In this document: positions 8,595 to 16,791 of the stretch, one piece after another
How positions within the stretch are numbered: the first letter of the stretch is position 1
Layout of the letters: the number at the start of each line of letters is the position of its first letter
NCBI GenBank assembly: GCA_041659605.1
Contig: JBAZXW010000006.1
Location: forward strand, 62,001-126,000
DNA from: Solimonas sp041659605
GTDB lineage: Bacteria; Pseudomonadota; Gammaproteobacteria; Nevskiales; Nevskiaceae
Reading direction: 5' to 3'
Length of the DNA: 64,000 bases
Notes under the pieces: model-generated
Database searches by the model: none
The model's input: the letters and a program-made list of their open reading frames with translations, nothing else
Told to the model about the DNA's origin: nothing
Translations under genes and position numbers: made by a program

Positions 8595-8606
8595 TACCGT
8601 ACGGTA
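8595..8606. promoter_or_regulatory. candidate operator TACC-N4-GGTA, site B
   Basis: The bases read TACCGTACGGTA, a perfect 12-bp palindrome. A further half-site TACC lies 8 bp away at 8615-8618, so the three half-sites have the same arrangement as site A read on the opposite strand. The dyad centre is about 139 bp upstream of the module 2 cupin start. Confidence 0.65.
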
Positions 8607-8629
8607 GGTTTTCATACCGCTACGACGTG

Positions 8630-8643
8630 TTGATCTAGATCAA
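8630..8643. promoter_or_regulatory. FNR/ANR-type box
   Basis: The bases TTGATCTAGATCAA match the FNR/ANR consensus TTGAT-N4-ATCAA exactly. The box lies between the divergent module 2 cupin and the FadL-like gene. Oxygen-linked control of an O2-consuming pathway would make sense, but the match could be a chance palindrome. Confidence 0.4.
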
Positions 8644-8787
8644 TGCATTGTTCTGATATCTATCGGTCATTTGGAACGAATGTCCGCTTGCTGCCGGGTT
8701 TACGCGCCCGGCCGGATCCGAGTCGACGCTCCGGCGCGCAACAATGGCTCGCTACCTGCTTATGTTGTACCAAGCAGCCTGTTGATA

Positions 8788-8799
8788 TACTCTTGGGTA
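8788..8799. promoter_or_regulatory. candidate operator, site C (one mismatch), overlapping a -10 box
   Basis: The bases read TACTCTTGGGTA, one base off TACC-N4-GGTA. The right arm runs into TATAAT (8798-8803), a perfect sigma-70 -10 hexamer for the FadL-like gene. No good -35 is seen at 16-18 bp. Binding here would be expected to block RNA polymerase, unless an alternative promoter is used. Confidence 0.5.
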
Positions 8800-8899
8800 T
8801 AATGTAAAAGCCTTGACTGTCGCGCTCCGAGAACGCGGCGTGCTCTGATCTGTGCGGCACTGCCGCAGTAAGACACTTGGCCCCAGAACAATCGTGCAC

Positions 8900-10249
8900 A
8901 TGGAGCGCACCGTGGCGATCGTCACCATCCGTAGTTGCCGGACACGTCCGCGCACCGCAGGCCTAGTTTCCGCGAGACGCGTCCTGCAATCGCTCCTCAC
9001 GGGCTTGTCCGCAGGAAGCCTGTTCACACTCGGATCGGCGCAGGCTGGCAACGGCATGCTTCCGACCGGATTCGGTGTCGAATCGCAGGGCCTGGGCGGA
9101 GCAGATGTCGCACTGTCGCGCGACACCACGGCGGTCAACACCAATCCGGCCGGGCTTGCCCAGACCGACGGTCAGGCGGCAGACGCTTACCTCTCGCCCT
9201 TCATGGCCCTGCATACCGAGCATCGAGATGCGCTCGGCAACGAGAGTACGGTCGACAATAAGCTGGGGTTCCTGTCCGGCGGCAGCTACGCCAGGAAGCT
9301 TGGCGAGGGGCTCGTGGTCGGTGGCGGCCTGTTTGTTCAGGGCGGAACCGGCTTTACGTACACCGATCTCGACACGGGATTCGGAACGCGCGACGACCTC
9401 TTGGCCCAGTTCGGCGTCTTCAAGCTGGCCACCGCGGCGGCCTGGCAACCTGACGCACGCTGGCGGCTGGGCGTTGGCCTCGGATTCTCCTATGGAACCG
9501 CACGGCAGAAAGTCTTTCCCAACACCTCGGACAGCTCCGCCCCGTTCTTCGGCTACCGCATCGATAGCCTTGCCGGCCAGGGCATCAACGGCAAGCTTGG
9601 GGCGCAGTTTCTCGCTTCCGACACGCTGACCCTCGGGTTCGCGTATACGAGCGAAGCGCCGCTCGATCTGTATGGCGGCACGCTGACCGCGAACTTCGAC
9701 GCGATCGGACTCGGGCGGGTGACGTACGGCAATGCACGCCTGGAGGGACTTTCCTTCGCACAACAGATTGAGCTCGGTGCGGTCTGGCGCCCCTCGGACG
9801 CCTGGCTGGTCTCGATGGAACTCGAGTGGATCGACTGGTCATCGGCAATGCGGTCCGTACGACTTGACGCCAGAGAACCGGACAATCCCGACGCCCCGGC
9901 CTCCTTCGGCTACGTCAGCCCGCTTGGATGGCGCGACCAGTACCCCATCAGCATCGGCGCCCTGTACCGCCTCGACCCGCGCACCCAACTTCGCGCCGGC
10001 TATTCGCACGCCCAGCACCCGGCGCCGGGGCGAAATCAGAATCCGGTCTTCGCCGTCATCGCCGAGAACCAGCTCGCATTAGGGCTACGCCGCGTACTAA
10101 AGGAGGGCTGGACGCTCGATCTGGGCCTCGAGTATCAACCCTACCGCGAGCATCACTACGACAATCCAGCGCTGCCAATCGGGGTCGACGCTACTGAAAC
10201 CAACAACTATCTGTGGTTTCACTTCATGATCGGCCGTCGCTGGAGCTGA
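8900..10249 (+). CDS. FadL/TodX-family outer-membrane transport protein
   Basis: Predicted 14-strand beta-barrel channel for hydrophobic substrates. The N-terminal hydrophobic stretch VLQSLLTGLSAGSLFTLGSA ends at a QA-G cleavage site, so the mature protein starts with the FadL-like segment GNGMLPTGFG. Then come GLGGADVALSRDTTAVNTNPAGLAQ (the NPA element of the family is in this stretch), aromatic-rich barrel strands and a C-terminal FHFMIGRRWS strand. ATG 8900 gives 449 residues; GTG 8852 is an alternative, and neither has a clear Shine-Dalgarno. It is divergent from module 2 and shares its regulatory region. Uptake of a lipophilic or aromatic substrate of the island is the likely job. Confidence 0.85.
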   Translation: MERTVAIVTIRSCRTRPRTAGLVSARRVLQSLLTGLSAGSLFTLGSAQAGNGMLPTGFGVESQGLGGADVALSRDTTAVNTNPAGLAQTDGQAADAYLSPFMALHTEHRDALGNESTVDNKLGFLSGGSYARKLGEGLVVGGGLFVQGGTGFTYTDLDTGFGTRDDLLAQFGVFKLATAAAWQPDARWRLGVGLGFSYGTARQKVFPNTSDSSAPFFGYRIDSLAGQGINGKLGAQFLASDTLTLGFAYTSEAPLDLYGGTLTANFDAIGLGRVTYGNARLEGLSFAQQIELGAVWRPSDAWLVSMELEWIDWSSAMRSVRLDAREPDNPDAPASFGYVSPLGWRDQYPISIGALYRLDPRTQLRAGYSHAQHPAPGRNQNPVFAVIAENQLALGLRRVLKEGWTLDLGLEYQPYREHHYDNPALPIGVDATETNNYLWFHFMIGRRWS

Positions 10250-10289
10250 CAGCCAAGTGGAATCATTCGGCCGGTGACCGTCACACGGC

Positions 10290-11489
10290 TCAGATTGCTC
10301 CAGCCGCAGCGAGCCTTTGAATATCCGCGTCGGCCATCGACAGCCACTCGCGGAGCACCTCGGCCGTATGCTGACCCGCCAATGGCGGAGCAGATGGCGC
10401 GGCGTCGAAGCTGGCGAACTTCATCGGATTGCCAAGTAACATCATTGGCGCTCCATCGGGTCCCGTCGCCTGCACGGCCATATGACGGGCCTCGGTCTGC
10501 GGATTGTTGAGCGCATCGATGACGTCATTGAGCGGCGCCGCCGGCACGCCGCGATCGATCAGACGCTGCAGCCAGTACTCCCGCGGGCGCGTCTTGAACT
10601 GTTCCACCAGCAGCGGAACCAGATCCTTGCGATTCTGCAGGCGCAGCGTGTTGGTTTTGAAACGCTCGTCATTCTCAAGCGTGGACATCTTGATCGCATC
10701 GCAGAAGCCCGGCCAGAACGGATCGCCGTACACCGCCACGACGAGCCGGCTGGTCTGCGTTTCGAAGGACTGGTAGGGGACGATGTTGGCATGGGCGTCG
10801 CCCTCGGGCTGGGGCGAGCGCCCCGAGATCCACGCAAAGTGCGCCTGATAGTTCAGCAGCGACAGCTGGCAGTCCATCATGCTGATGTCGATCGCATCGC
10901 CCTGCCCGGTCACCGAGCGTGCGAACAATGCCGACGCGATTGCAACCGCGGCGTAAACACCGGCAGCGAGATCGCCAATGACCGGGCCACATCGCACCGG
11001 AGGCTCGCCGGGACGACCTGTCAGGCTCATACCGCCGCCGACCGCCTGGGCGATGAGATCGTAGGCAGCCCAGTCCTTCCACGGACCCGTCTGACCAAAG
11101 CCGGCAATCGAAGCAACGACCAGCCGGGGGTTTTCGAGACGCAACTGCTCCAGATCGACGCCAAGCCGCTTCATCACGCCGGGGCGAAAGTTCTCGATGA
11201 ACACGTCGGCTTGCCCCGCCAGACAACGGAGCGTGCGCAAACCGTCCTCATGCGCGAGATTGAGCGTGATGCTCTTCTTGCACGCGTTGCCCGCGGCGAA
11301 ATGCGCAGACATGCCGTTCTGCCGATACAGCGAAAGCCCCCGCATCGGATCGCCGCTTCCGGGGCGCTCGACCTTGACGATCTCTGCGCCGAGGTATCCG
11401 AGCAGCTGCGTCGCGTACGGACCTGCCATGAAGCAGGTCATGTCGAGTACACGCACGCCTTGCAGCGGCGCCCGCTGTGCGACGGTCAT
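10290..11489 (-). CDS. CaiB/BaiF family (type III) CoA-transferase
   Basis: 399 residues. Type III CoA-transferases move CoA between carboxylic acids through an aspartyl-CoA-type intermediate. Seen: N-terminal GVRVLDMTCFMAGPYATQLLG and GAEIVKVERPGSGD, VFIENFRPGVMKRLG, SIAGFGQTGP, and the catalytic Asp region ISMMDCQLSLLNY. The C-terminal half has the LLGNPMKF segment typical of the family. The start overlaps the stop of the ThDP enzyme by 4 bp (ATGA), so the two are translationally coupled. The pair recalls frc-oxc of oxalate metabolism (formyl-CoA transferase and oxalyl-CoA decarboxylase). The acid activated here is unknown. Confidence 0.92.
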   Translation of the reverse strand: MTVAQRAPLQGVRVLDMTCFMAGPYATQLLGYLGAEIVKVERPGSGDPMRGLSLYRQNGMSAHFAAGNACKKSITLNLAHEDGLRTLRCLAGQADVFIENFRPGVMKRLGVDLEQLRLENPRLVVASIAGFGQTGPWKDWAAYDLIAQAVGGGMSLTGRPGEPPVRCGPVIGDLAAGVYAAVAIASALFARSVTGQGDAIDISMMDCQLSLLNYQAHFAWISGRSPQPEGDAHANIVPYQSFETQTSRLVVAVYGDPFWPGFCDAIKMSTLENDERFKTNTLRLQNRKDLVPLLVEQFKTRPREYWLQRLIDRGVPAAPLNDVIDALNNPQTEARHMAVQATGPDGAPMMLLGNPMKFASFDAAPSAPPLAGQHTAEVLREWLSMADADIQRLAAAGAI

Positions 11490-13339
11490 TTCTTCAGGCT
11501 GTCATAGTCGACGCCTGCAACCTGCGCCAGATCCTGGGCCGAGATCTGGATGCCGTTGTCACGCCAATACTTCTGCACACGCGCGATCGACCGGACACTG
11601 GCGTTCGCCTTGAGCATCTCACGCGCCTGCGGCGGCAGCTTCTCGATATCACCCCGCGTCCACGCGTCGCCCCAGCAAATGCGCAGGCGCAGCGGATGGA
11701 TTTCATCGGTGTCGGCGACGACGTTGACCAGCGCCGGCTTGCCGGACTTGAATGCGCGCTCCAGTGCGGGGCGCAGCTGATCGACGGTCTCGACGTGCTC
11801 ACCGTGGCAGCCGAACTCGTTCATCATGCGGTCGTAGCGGACGCCCGGCGTATTTTCCCACGAGCCCATGTCCGGATAGAACGCATCGTGTCCGGCAGCA
11901 ACGCCCGCCCATGAGCTGTTGTTCATAAGCACGATGACCGCGGGCAGGTTATAGCGGACCAGGGTTTCCATATCCATGCCGCCGATGCCGAAGCCGCCAT
12001 CGCCGATCAACGCCATGACCGGCCTGCCGGGACGTGCGACCTGCGCGCCGACGCACATGCCGATGCTGTGTCCGACCGGCTGGTGCAAGCCGGCGTCGAG
12101 GATCTGGCCTGCATAGCTCGCCTGGAACTTGTCGGTGAAGAACGACGTCGCCGTGAACGAGTCGTAGATCACCGTCGAACTCGGGTCGAGCACGTCGGCA
12201 AGCGCCGCGCCGAGCGAATGCGGGTGCATGTTCGGCCTGGCATCGCACTGGGCCACGACTTCACGCTGCTGCTGCAGAAACTTGCTACGCGCGATATTGA
12301 GCTTCTCGATCCACTCTGTGCGCTGTGGCGCGCGCGCGGACTGCGACTTCCAGCAGTCGAGCATCTGCCGCATGACGTTCGCACAGGATCCGACGATCGC
12401 CGAGGCGGTCGGCACCGCCGGCCAGATCTCGCCGACGCTCTCGTTGATCTGGATGTACTTCGCCTTCGCGCTCCACTCGGGCGGCTCAAACCACTCTTCG
12501 AGATAGGTGGCGCGCATGCCGATCAGGCAGATCGCGTCCGCCTCGCGCATCAGCGCGCCACGATAGCCACCGGAAAACGCCAGCGGGTGCGACTCGGGGA
12601 CTGCTCCGCGAGCGGTGCGCCGCGTGCTGACCGGGATGTTGAGCGCCTCCGCCAGCTCGCGCAGTGCTTTTGCGCCGTCGGACCAGTAAACGCCATCACC
12701 GGCGACGATCAACGGCCGCTTTGCTTCACTCAGCAGTTTGACCGCACGCTCGACCTCGCGCGGGTCGCCCCACGGAGCAGCCGGCTTGGGGGTCTGTTCG
12801 CGCTCGATGAACTTCGCCTGCCTCGCGGGTCCACGACCATTGAGGGTCGTGCGCGGGAAGTCGAGAACGACCGGAGCGGGCGGATACTGCACGCTGTCGG
12901 TAAGCGCCTTTCGTGTCCAGTATCCGGCGAGATTCCAGTCAAGAACGCGCTGCGACCACTTGGTTACCGGCCGCAGCATCTCGGCGGCGTACCCCTCCTG
13001 GATGAAGTTCATGCCATCGCCAGCCACACCATGCTGGCCGTTGAGCAGAAGCACCGGGCTCTGCGCACTGTGCGCCTGCGCGATGGGCGAGATGATGTTT
13101 GTGAAGCCTGGCGCGCTGGACGTGAAGCACACGCCCGGCTTGCGCAGGCACCGTGCGTACGCATCGGCTGCGAATCCCGCCGACTGCTCATGGCGGAAAT
13201 GGTACATCGTCGTGCCGTGTCGATTGGCTTCCTCGATCGCCAGGCCGATGGACCCGTAGACGCCGAAGACCGCATCGACGCCTTCTTCCGCCAGCACTTC
13301 GCCCACGACCTTGCCGCCGTAAGTTGTCTCTTCTTCCAT
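11486..13339 (-). CDS. thiamine-diphosphate-dependent lyase/decarboxylase (oxalyl-CoA decarboxylase / 2-hydroxyacyl-CoA lyase / acetolactate synthase-like)
   Basis: 617 residues in the three-domain ThDP fold. The catalytic Glu is in FRHEQSAGFAADAYAR, a central domain begins near KRPLIVAGDGVYWSDGA, and the C-terminal cofactor motif reads GDGGFGIGGMDMETLVRYNL ending in NN. The start ATG 13339 has AAGGA 6 nt upstream; a GTG one codon earlier is possible. No acetolactate synthase small subunit is next to it, and coupling to a type III CoA-transferase favours acyl-CoA chemistry, such as a C-C cleaving 2-hydroxyacyl-CoA lyase. At 617 residues it is longer than the usual ~560, with an extended C-terminus (from about 560). 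The exact reaction is not resolved. Confidence 0.85.
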   Translation of the reverse strand: MEEETTYGGKVVGEVLAEEGVDAVFGVYGSIGLAIEEANRHGTTMYHFRHEQSAGFAADAYARCLRKPGVCFTSSAPGFTNIISPIAQAHSAQSPVLLLNGQHGVAGDGMNFIQEGYAAEMLRPVTKWSQRVLDWNLAGYWTRKALTDSVQYPPAPVVLDFPRTTLNGRGPARQAKFIEREQTPKPAAPWGDPREVERAVKLLSEAKRPLIVAGDGVYWSDGAKALRELAEALNIPVSTRRTARGAVPESHPLAFSGGYRGALMREADAICLIGMRATYLEEWFEPPEWSAKAKYIQINESVGEIWPAVPTASAIVGSCANVMRQMLDCWKSQSARAPQRTEWIEKLNIARSKFLQQQREVVAQCDARPNMHPHSLGAALADVLDPSSTVIYDSFTATSFFTDKFQASYAGQILDAGLHQPVGHSIGMCVGAQVARPGRPVMALIGDGGFGIGGMDMETLVRYNLPAVIVLMNNSSWAGVAAGHDAFYPDMGSWENTPGVRYDRMMNEFGCHGEHVETVDQLRPALERAFKSGKPALVNVVADTDEIHPLRLRICWGDAWTRGDIEKLPPQAREMLKANASVRSIARVQKYWRDNGIQISAQDLAQVAGVDYDSLKK

Positions 13340-13404
13340 CACGATTCCTTTACAGTATCCAGTAGGCTGTTGGGTCGCTTCAGCAGGTGTCGCATCTGCA
13401 GTCG

Positions 13405-13668
13405 TTACGGACGCCCAGGCGTCTGCGTCGCGGGCGCGCTCTTCTTCTGACGCCAGTACTGCCAGAGACCCCTGAAGAACAGACCGACGATTCTCAGCGC
13501 ACTTCTGAAGGTCAGAAGCATGAACAGCTCGGCCAGCCCGATCGGCTGTACGTGAATCGTCGCGGGCATGTTCTTCATCATCTTTCCGCGAATGACTATC
13601 TTGTCGCTCTGCGCATCGAGCGAGTCGATCGACATCATCTCCATGCCGTCTTTAGAAAGCAGTTTCAC
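13405..13668 (-). CDS. small conserved-looking protein of unknown function
   Basis: 87 residues from a GTG start with GAGGA 6 nt upstream, between the flavoprotein and ThDP genes in one operon with 63-68 bp gaps. The N-terminal part is polar with a beta-like pattern (DSLDAQSDKIVIRGKMMKNMP). A hydrophobic segment follows (LAELFMLLTFRSALRIVGLFF), and a basic tail ends the protein, so it may be a small membrane-associated protein. No family is recognised. Its good ribosome site and operon position support a real gene. Confidence 0.65.
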   Translation of the reverse strand: MKLLSKDGMEMMSIDSLDAQSDKIVIRGKMMKNMPATIHVQPIGLAELFMLLTFRSALRIVGLFFRGLWQYWRQKKSAPATQTPGRP

Positions 13669-13735
13669 GCGTATTCCTCGTCCTTAACCGGCCGCCTCGC
13701 GGCGCACGGAAGCTTGTTCCGCGCGCTCTTGCGCA

Positions 13736-15307
13736 TCATCCAACCACTTTCTCGAAGTCGATTCCCAGGTCTTCCATCACTACCGGCATCGCTGCGCGCG
13801 ACGCGCCATTTACGGCCGGTCCCGGGTGCGTGCTCGCGCCGCACATGTAGAGGTTCTTGATTGGAGTACGGTAGTTCCACGTCGGAATCGGACGGTTGCC
13901 CATCACCTGGTGGAAGAACGCGCCGATGTGCATCAGATCTCCGCGGGGCATCGACGGGTTGTAACGCTCGAGTTCGAGGGGGCTCTTCGACCAGGTCGCG
14001 ATAATGTTGTCGTCGCCCATGTTCGAGGTCTGCTTGCGAATCGCGGCCAGATTGCGCGCGATGTAATCCTTGCTGATCTCGTCCCACTTCTCTGGGCCAC
14101 CGTCGGCCAGTGCATACGGAGCGTAGTTGTAGTTGTAGAGGATGTGCTTTCCTTCCGGCGCCCGGGTTTTGTCTGCGACCGTCGGCACGATCATCAGCGG
14201 AATGTGGGCAACCGGCACGCCGCGACGCAGGTCATCGAACACCTTGAGGTATTCGTTCATGTCCTTCGGTGAGAATTCGACGAAGGACGCGGTGTCCGGG
14301 TCGATGCCGCAGTTGTACTTCGGCGCCTCGTGCAGGGCCATCTCGATGTGGAACGGGAAGTACTCCGAATGCTCGGTTCGCGCGATCTTCGACGTGTAGT
14401 CGGCCGGCGAGTGCTTGCCGAGAAGTCCCGGCATCTGCTTGATGTTTAGCGAACTGACCACGGCGCGTGTTGCGACGATCTCCTCGCCATCGACCAGGCG
14501 CGCGCCCTTGCATTCGCCGCCGGACACGATCAACTCCTTGACCGTTGCGGACAGGCGCAACTCGCCGCCCAGATCCTCGAAACAGCGGCGCAGCGCCTCG
14601 CTGAGGGACCCTGAGCCGCCCTCCGGCAGACACAGACCGTACTTTCGCACCAGCGCGAAGTACCAGAACATCGCGATGCCGGACCCCTTCGTCTGCGGTG
14701 AGATCATTCCTTCAGACGTGACACGCGACGTTGCGACGCGCATTTCGTTCGATTCAAACCAGTCGCAGGCAACGTCGAGCTGGCTGGTCGTCAGTGCACG
14801 CATGATCTCCTGGCCAACCTCGTTGCTGTCGAGGAAGGCTGCAGTGTTGCCCATCGCCGGCGGCGGACTGTACATGCCCATCGACATGAAGTCGTAGGCG
14901 CCATCAACGAACTGGCAGAACTTGCGATAGGCGTCCGCGTCGCGCTGTGAAATCTTGGCGATACCTTCGCAGGTTCGATCGATGTCGCGGTAGAAGGCGA
15001 CGTAGCTGTCGTCCGGGAACAGGACTGTCGTCGCCGTTTCCGGAAAGATGTACTTGAGGCCGAACTTCGAGAGCAATTTGAGCTCGTCGTTGGCAATCAG
15101 GGGGTTGGGCTGGATCAGCATATGGCCGATCGAACACACGTCGTGCTTGAAGCCCGGCACCGTCAGCTCGCGGGTCACGGCGCCGCCACCGACCCATGCC
15201 TGGTGCTCGAGGACGCAAACCTTGAGTCCCGCCTTCTGCAGGTAGCAGCCCGCCAGAAGGCCATTGTGCCCGCCGCCCAATACCACCACGTCGAAACGCT
15301 TGCTCAT
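13736..15307 (-). CDS. phytoene-desaturase-like FAD oxidoreductase
   Basis: 523 residues in the CrtI/PYROXD2-like amine-oxidase fold. The N-terminal dinucleotide site is VVVLGGGHNGLLAGCYLQKA with the following VLEHQAWVGGGAVT; the C-terminus carries NLYMCGASTHPGPAVNGASG-like sequence (the actual residues are ASR), the second FAD-contact region of this family. The start at 15307 follows AGGAG with 6 nt; the upstream in-frame ATG lacks such support. It is first in the operon with the small protein, ThDP enzyme and CoA-transferase, and no other carotenoid gene is near. It therefore probably desaturates or oxidises an island substrate rather than phytoene. Palindrome site D lies about 200 bp upstream. 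Confidence 0.87.
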   Translation of the reverse strand: MSKRFDVVVLGGGHNGLLAGCYLQKAGLKVCVLEHQAWVGGGAVTRELTVPGFKHDVCSIGHMLIQPNPLIANDELKLLSKFGLKYIFPETATTVLFPDDSYVAFYRDIDRTCEGIAKISQRDADAYRKFCQFVDGAYDFMSMGMYSPPPAMGNTAAFLDSNEVGQEIMRALTTSQLDVACDWFESNEMRVATSRVTSEGMISPQTKGSGIAMFWYFALVRKYGLCLPEGGSGSLSEALRRCFEDLGGELRLSATVKELIVSGGECKGARLVDGEEIVATRAVVSSLNIKQMPGLLGKHSPADYTSKIARTEHSEYFPFHIEMALHEAPKYNCGIDPDTASFVEFSPKDMNEYLKVFDDLRRGVPVAHIPLMIVPTVADKTRAPEGKHILYNYNYAPYALADGGPEKWDEISKDYIARNLAAIRKQTSNMGDDNIIATWSKSPLELERYNPSMPRGDLMHIGAFFHQVMGNRPIPTWNYRTPIKNLYMCGASTHPGPAVNGASRAAMPVVMEDLGIDFEKVVG

Positions 15308-15688
15308 CTGTTGCTCCTTGGTCTGCATGCCTTGTCCAGCACGCCGCTCGCACGTTGATCCGGTACCGGCATTTGCCGGTGGCCTTATTCATCCCTACGC
15401 GCCCGCCCGGCCCTCTGGCTGCGCTTCGGATTCACTTCCGATATGGCGCAGTCCATCTGCCGTACCAGATGGCTTCCACTATAAACAGCACAGACATGAA
15501 AATCTACCGTTGGGTATCTTATTGTTCCAGCGCGCACGCTCGTGGCCTTCCGACAATCTTGTATCCCGAAAGTGGGGCTTGATACGTCCGGGTCGGCCGC
15601 ATCAGCATGCCATCTGGCCACTTCCGCAAGACATTCGGGTGCGGCCCACTCAAGCCAGGCGCGGTAGCGCCCACACCTCCGCATGCAG
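15308..15688. other. 381-bp intergenic region with operator D and a promoter
   Basis: No gene is seen here. The stretch lies between the end of the AraC-family gene and the start of the flavoprotein operon, both on the minus strand. It holds palindrome site D and a minus-strand TATAGT -10 candidate at 15478-15483; the -35 position (about 15501-15506) overlaps the edge of site D. Confidence 0.55.
15505..15516. promoter_or_regulatory. candidate operator TACC-N4-GGTA, site D
   Basis: The bases read TACCGTTGGGTA. The site lies about 204 bp upstream of the flavoprotein start and about 30 bp upstream of a TATAGT -10 candidate, close to where an activator or a -35 repressor would bind. It serves the flavoprotein / ThDP enzyme / CoA-transferase operon. 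Confidence 0.6.
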
Positions 15689-16699
15689 CTAGGCGTGCTG
15701 GACTTCCGCGCAGTACTCGCCGACGGTCTTTCCGGTCCAGGACTTGAATGCGCGCCTGAACGCATTGGTGTCCTTGAACCCAAGTAGGTACGCTACTTCT
15801 TTCGGGGCGAGGGACATATGTGAGTTGCGCAGATACTCGCGCGCCAGATCGAGACGGAATTCGCCGATCAGGGTCTTGTAGTTCGTTCCCTCGTCCATCA
15901 GGTGACGCCGCATCGATCTGGGGCTCATGCCCAACTCGCGTGCCGCCTCCTCGAGTGACGGAATGCCTCCGGGACTGCGCAACAGCAGGTCACGCAGACG
16001 TGAGACGACCGGCCCGCGACTCTCGATCTGTCGCGCAAGCTGGCTGCAATGCCGCAAGCAGATCTCGTTGAAGTCGTGATCGTTTCCGGAGCGCTCATGG
16101 CGCAGGTGGGGTGAACTGAACGCCACCTTTGTCCTCGGAGAATTGAACTGGATCGGGCATCTGAAATGCCGGTAGTACAGCTCCTGGTGTGCCGGGGCAG
16201 GATAGGACAGCTCAAGCCTGACCGGAATCATCGGCTCGTCGGCAAGCACCGCGCCGAGCCTCATGGTCATCATCAAGAGCTCTTCGACGCAAAAGTTGTA
16301 GATAAATCCGCTCGGGGCCAGTTCCGAGATGCTGATGGCCCAATGGTCTGCCTCGTCTTCGTCGAGAGAAACCTTGCTGAGCACCCCCAGCAGGGAGTTT
16401 CCGTAGGCAGTCCAGAGCTTGATCGCGTCCCCCAGCGAGGGCGCCGAGATCAGCGCGTGTCCAATGATTCCCAGGTCCGTGAGCTTGGCCGATGCGCCCA
16501 TTTCAAAGCCGATTCCCTGATCGCCGGTCAGACTGATCATGTTGGAAACGACCGTCTGGCTCTGCCTGAAATCCACCAGGCACTTTTGGTCATTGAGGCT
16601 GTCCGGATCGATGCCGCTGCCCTTGAGAACCGCTTCGGCCGAAAATCCCTTTGCCTGCATGATCGCAATGTAGTTTCGGATCTTGACCGGCCGGAACAT
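15689..16699 (-). CDS. AraC-family transcriptional regulator (arabinose-binding-like N-domain)
   Basis: 336 residues. The N-terminal region of about 200 residues (GFSAEAVLKGSGID, then DLGIIGHALISAPSLGDAI) matches the effector/oligomerisation domain common in OruR/ArgR-type AraC regulators. The C-terminal HTH pair is seen in LEEAARELGMSPRSMRRHL and KEVAYLLGFKDTNAFRRAFK. AGAGG lies 6 nt before the start. It follows the AveC-like gene by about 90 bp and is probably cotranscribed with it. It is the only transcription factor in the island. It may control the pathway, but AraC proteins usually bind direct repeats, so it is not an obvious match for the TACC-N4-GGTA dyad. Confidence 0.92.
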   Translation of the reverse strand: MFRPVKIRNYIAIMQAKGFSAEAVLKGSGIDPDSLNDQKCLVDFRQSQTVVSNMISLTGDQGIGFEMGASAKLTDLGIIGHALISAPSLGDAIKLWTAYGNSLLGVLSKVSLDEDEADHWAISISELAPSGFIYNFCVEELLMMTMRLGAVLADEPMIPVRLELSYPAPAHQELYYRHFRCPIQFNSPRTKVAFSSPHLRHERSGNDHDFNEICLRHCSQLARQIESRGPVVSRLRDLLLRSPGGIPSLEEAARELGMSPRSMRRHLMDEGTNYKTLIGEFRLDLAREYLRNSHMSLAPKEVAYLLGFKDTNAFRRAFKSWTGKTVGEYCAEVQHA

Positions 16700-16791
16700 G
16701 CAGACCTCTTATGTCCGCTGAACTGCGCTAAGCGGCGCGTCACAGCGCGCCTGCCGCAAAAACCTGCTCGACAGCGAGAACGATGTTCTCA

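Larger units (their letters stand above)
8463..8899. other. 437-bp divergent regulatory region between cupin 2 and the FadL-like gene
   Basis: No gene is seen here. The stretch holds palindrome sites B (8595-8606) and C (8788-8799), an FNR-type dyad (8630-8643) and a perfect TATAAT at 8798-8803 pointing toward the FadL-like gene. It serves minus-strand transcription of module 2 and plus-strand transcription of the channel gene. Confidence 0.6.

Noticed and set aside
13736..15307. Carotenoid biosynthesis locus
   Set aside because: Only one phytoene-desaturase-like gene is present, without crtB, crtE or crtY; the context is CoA-linked catabolism.
15689..16699. The AraC-family protein as the sure binder of TACC-N4-GGTA
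   Set aside because: It is the only regulator in the island, but AraC proteins usually contact direct repeats; the sequence alone does not prove the link.
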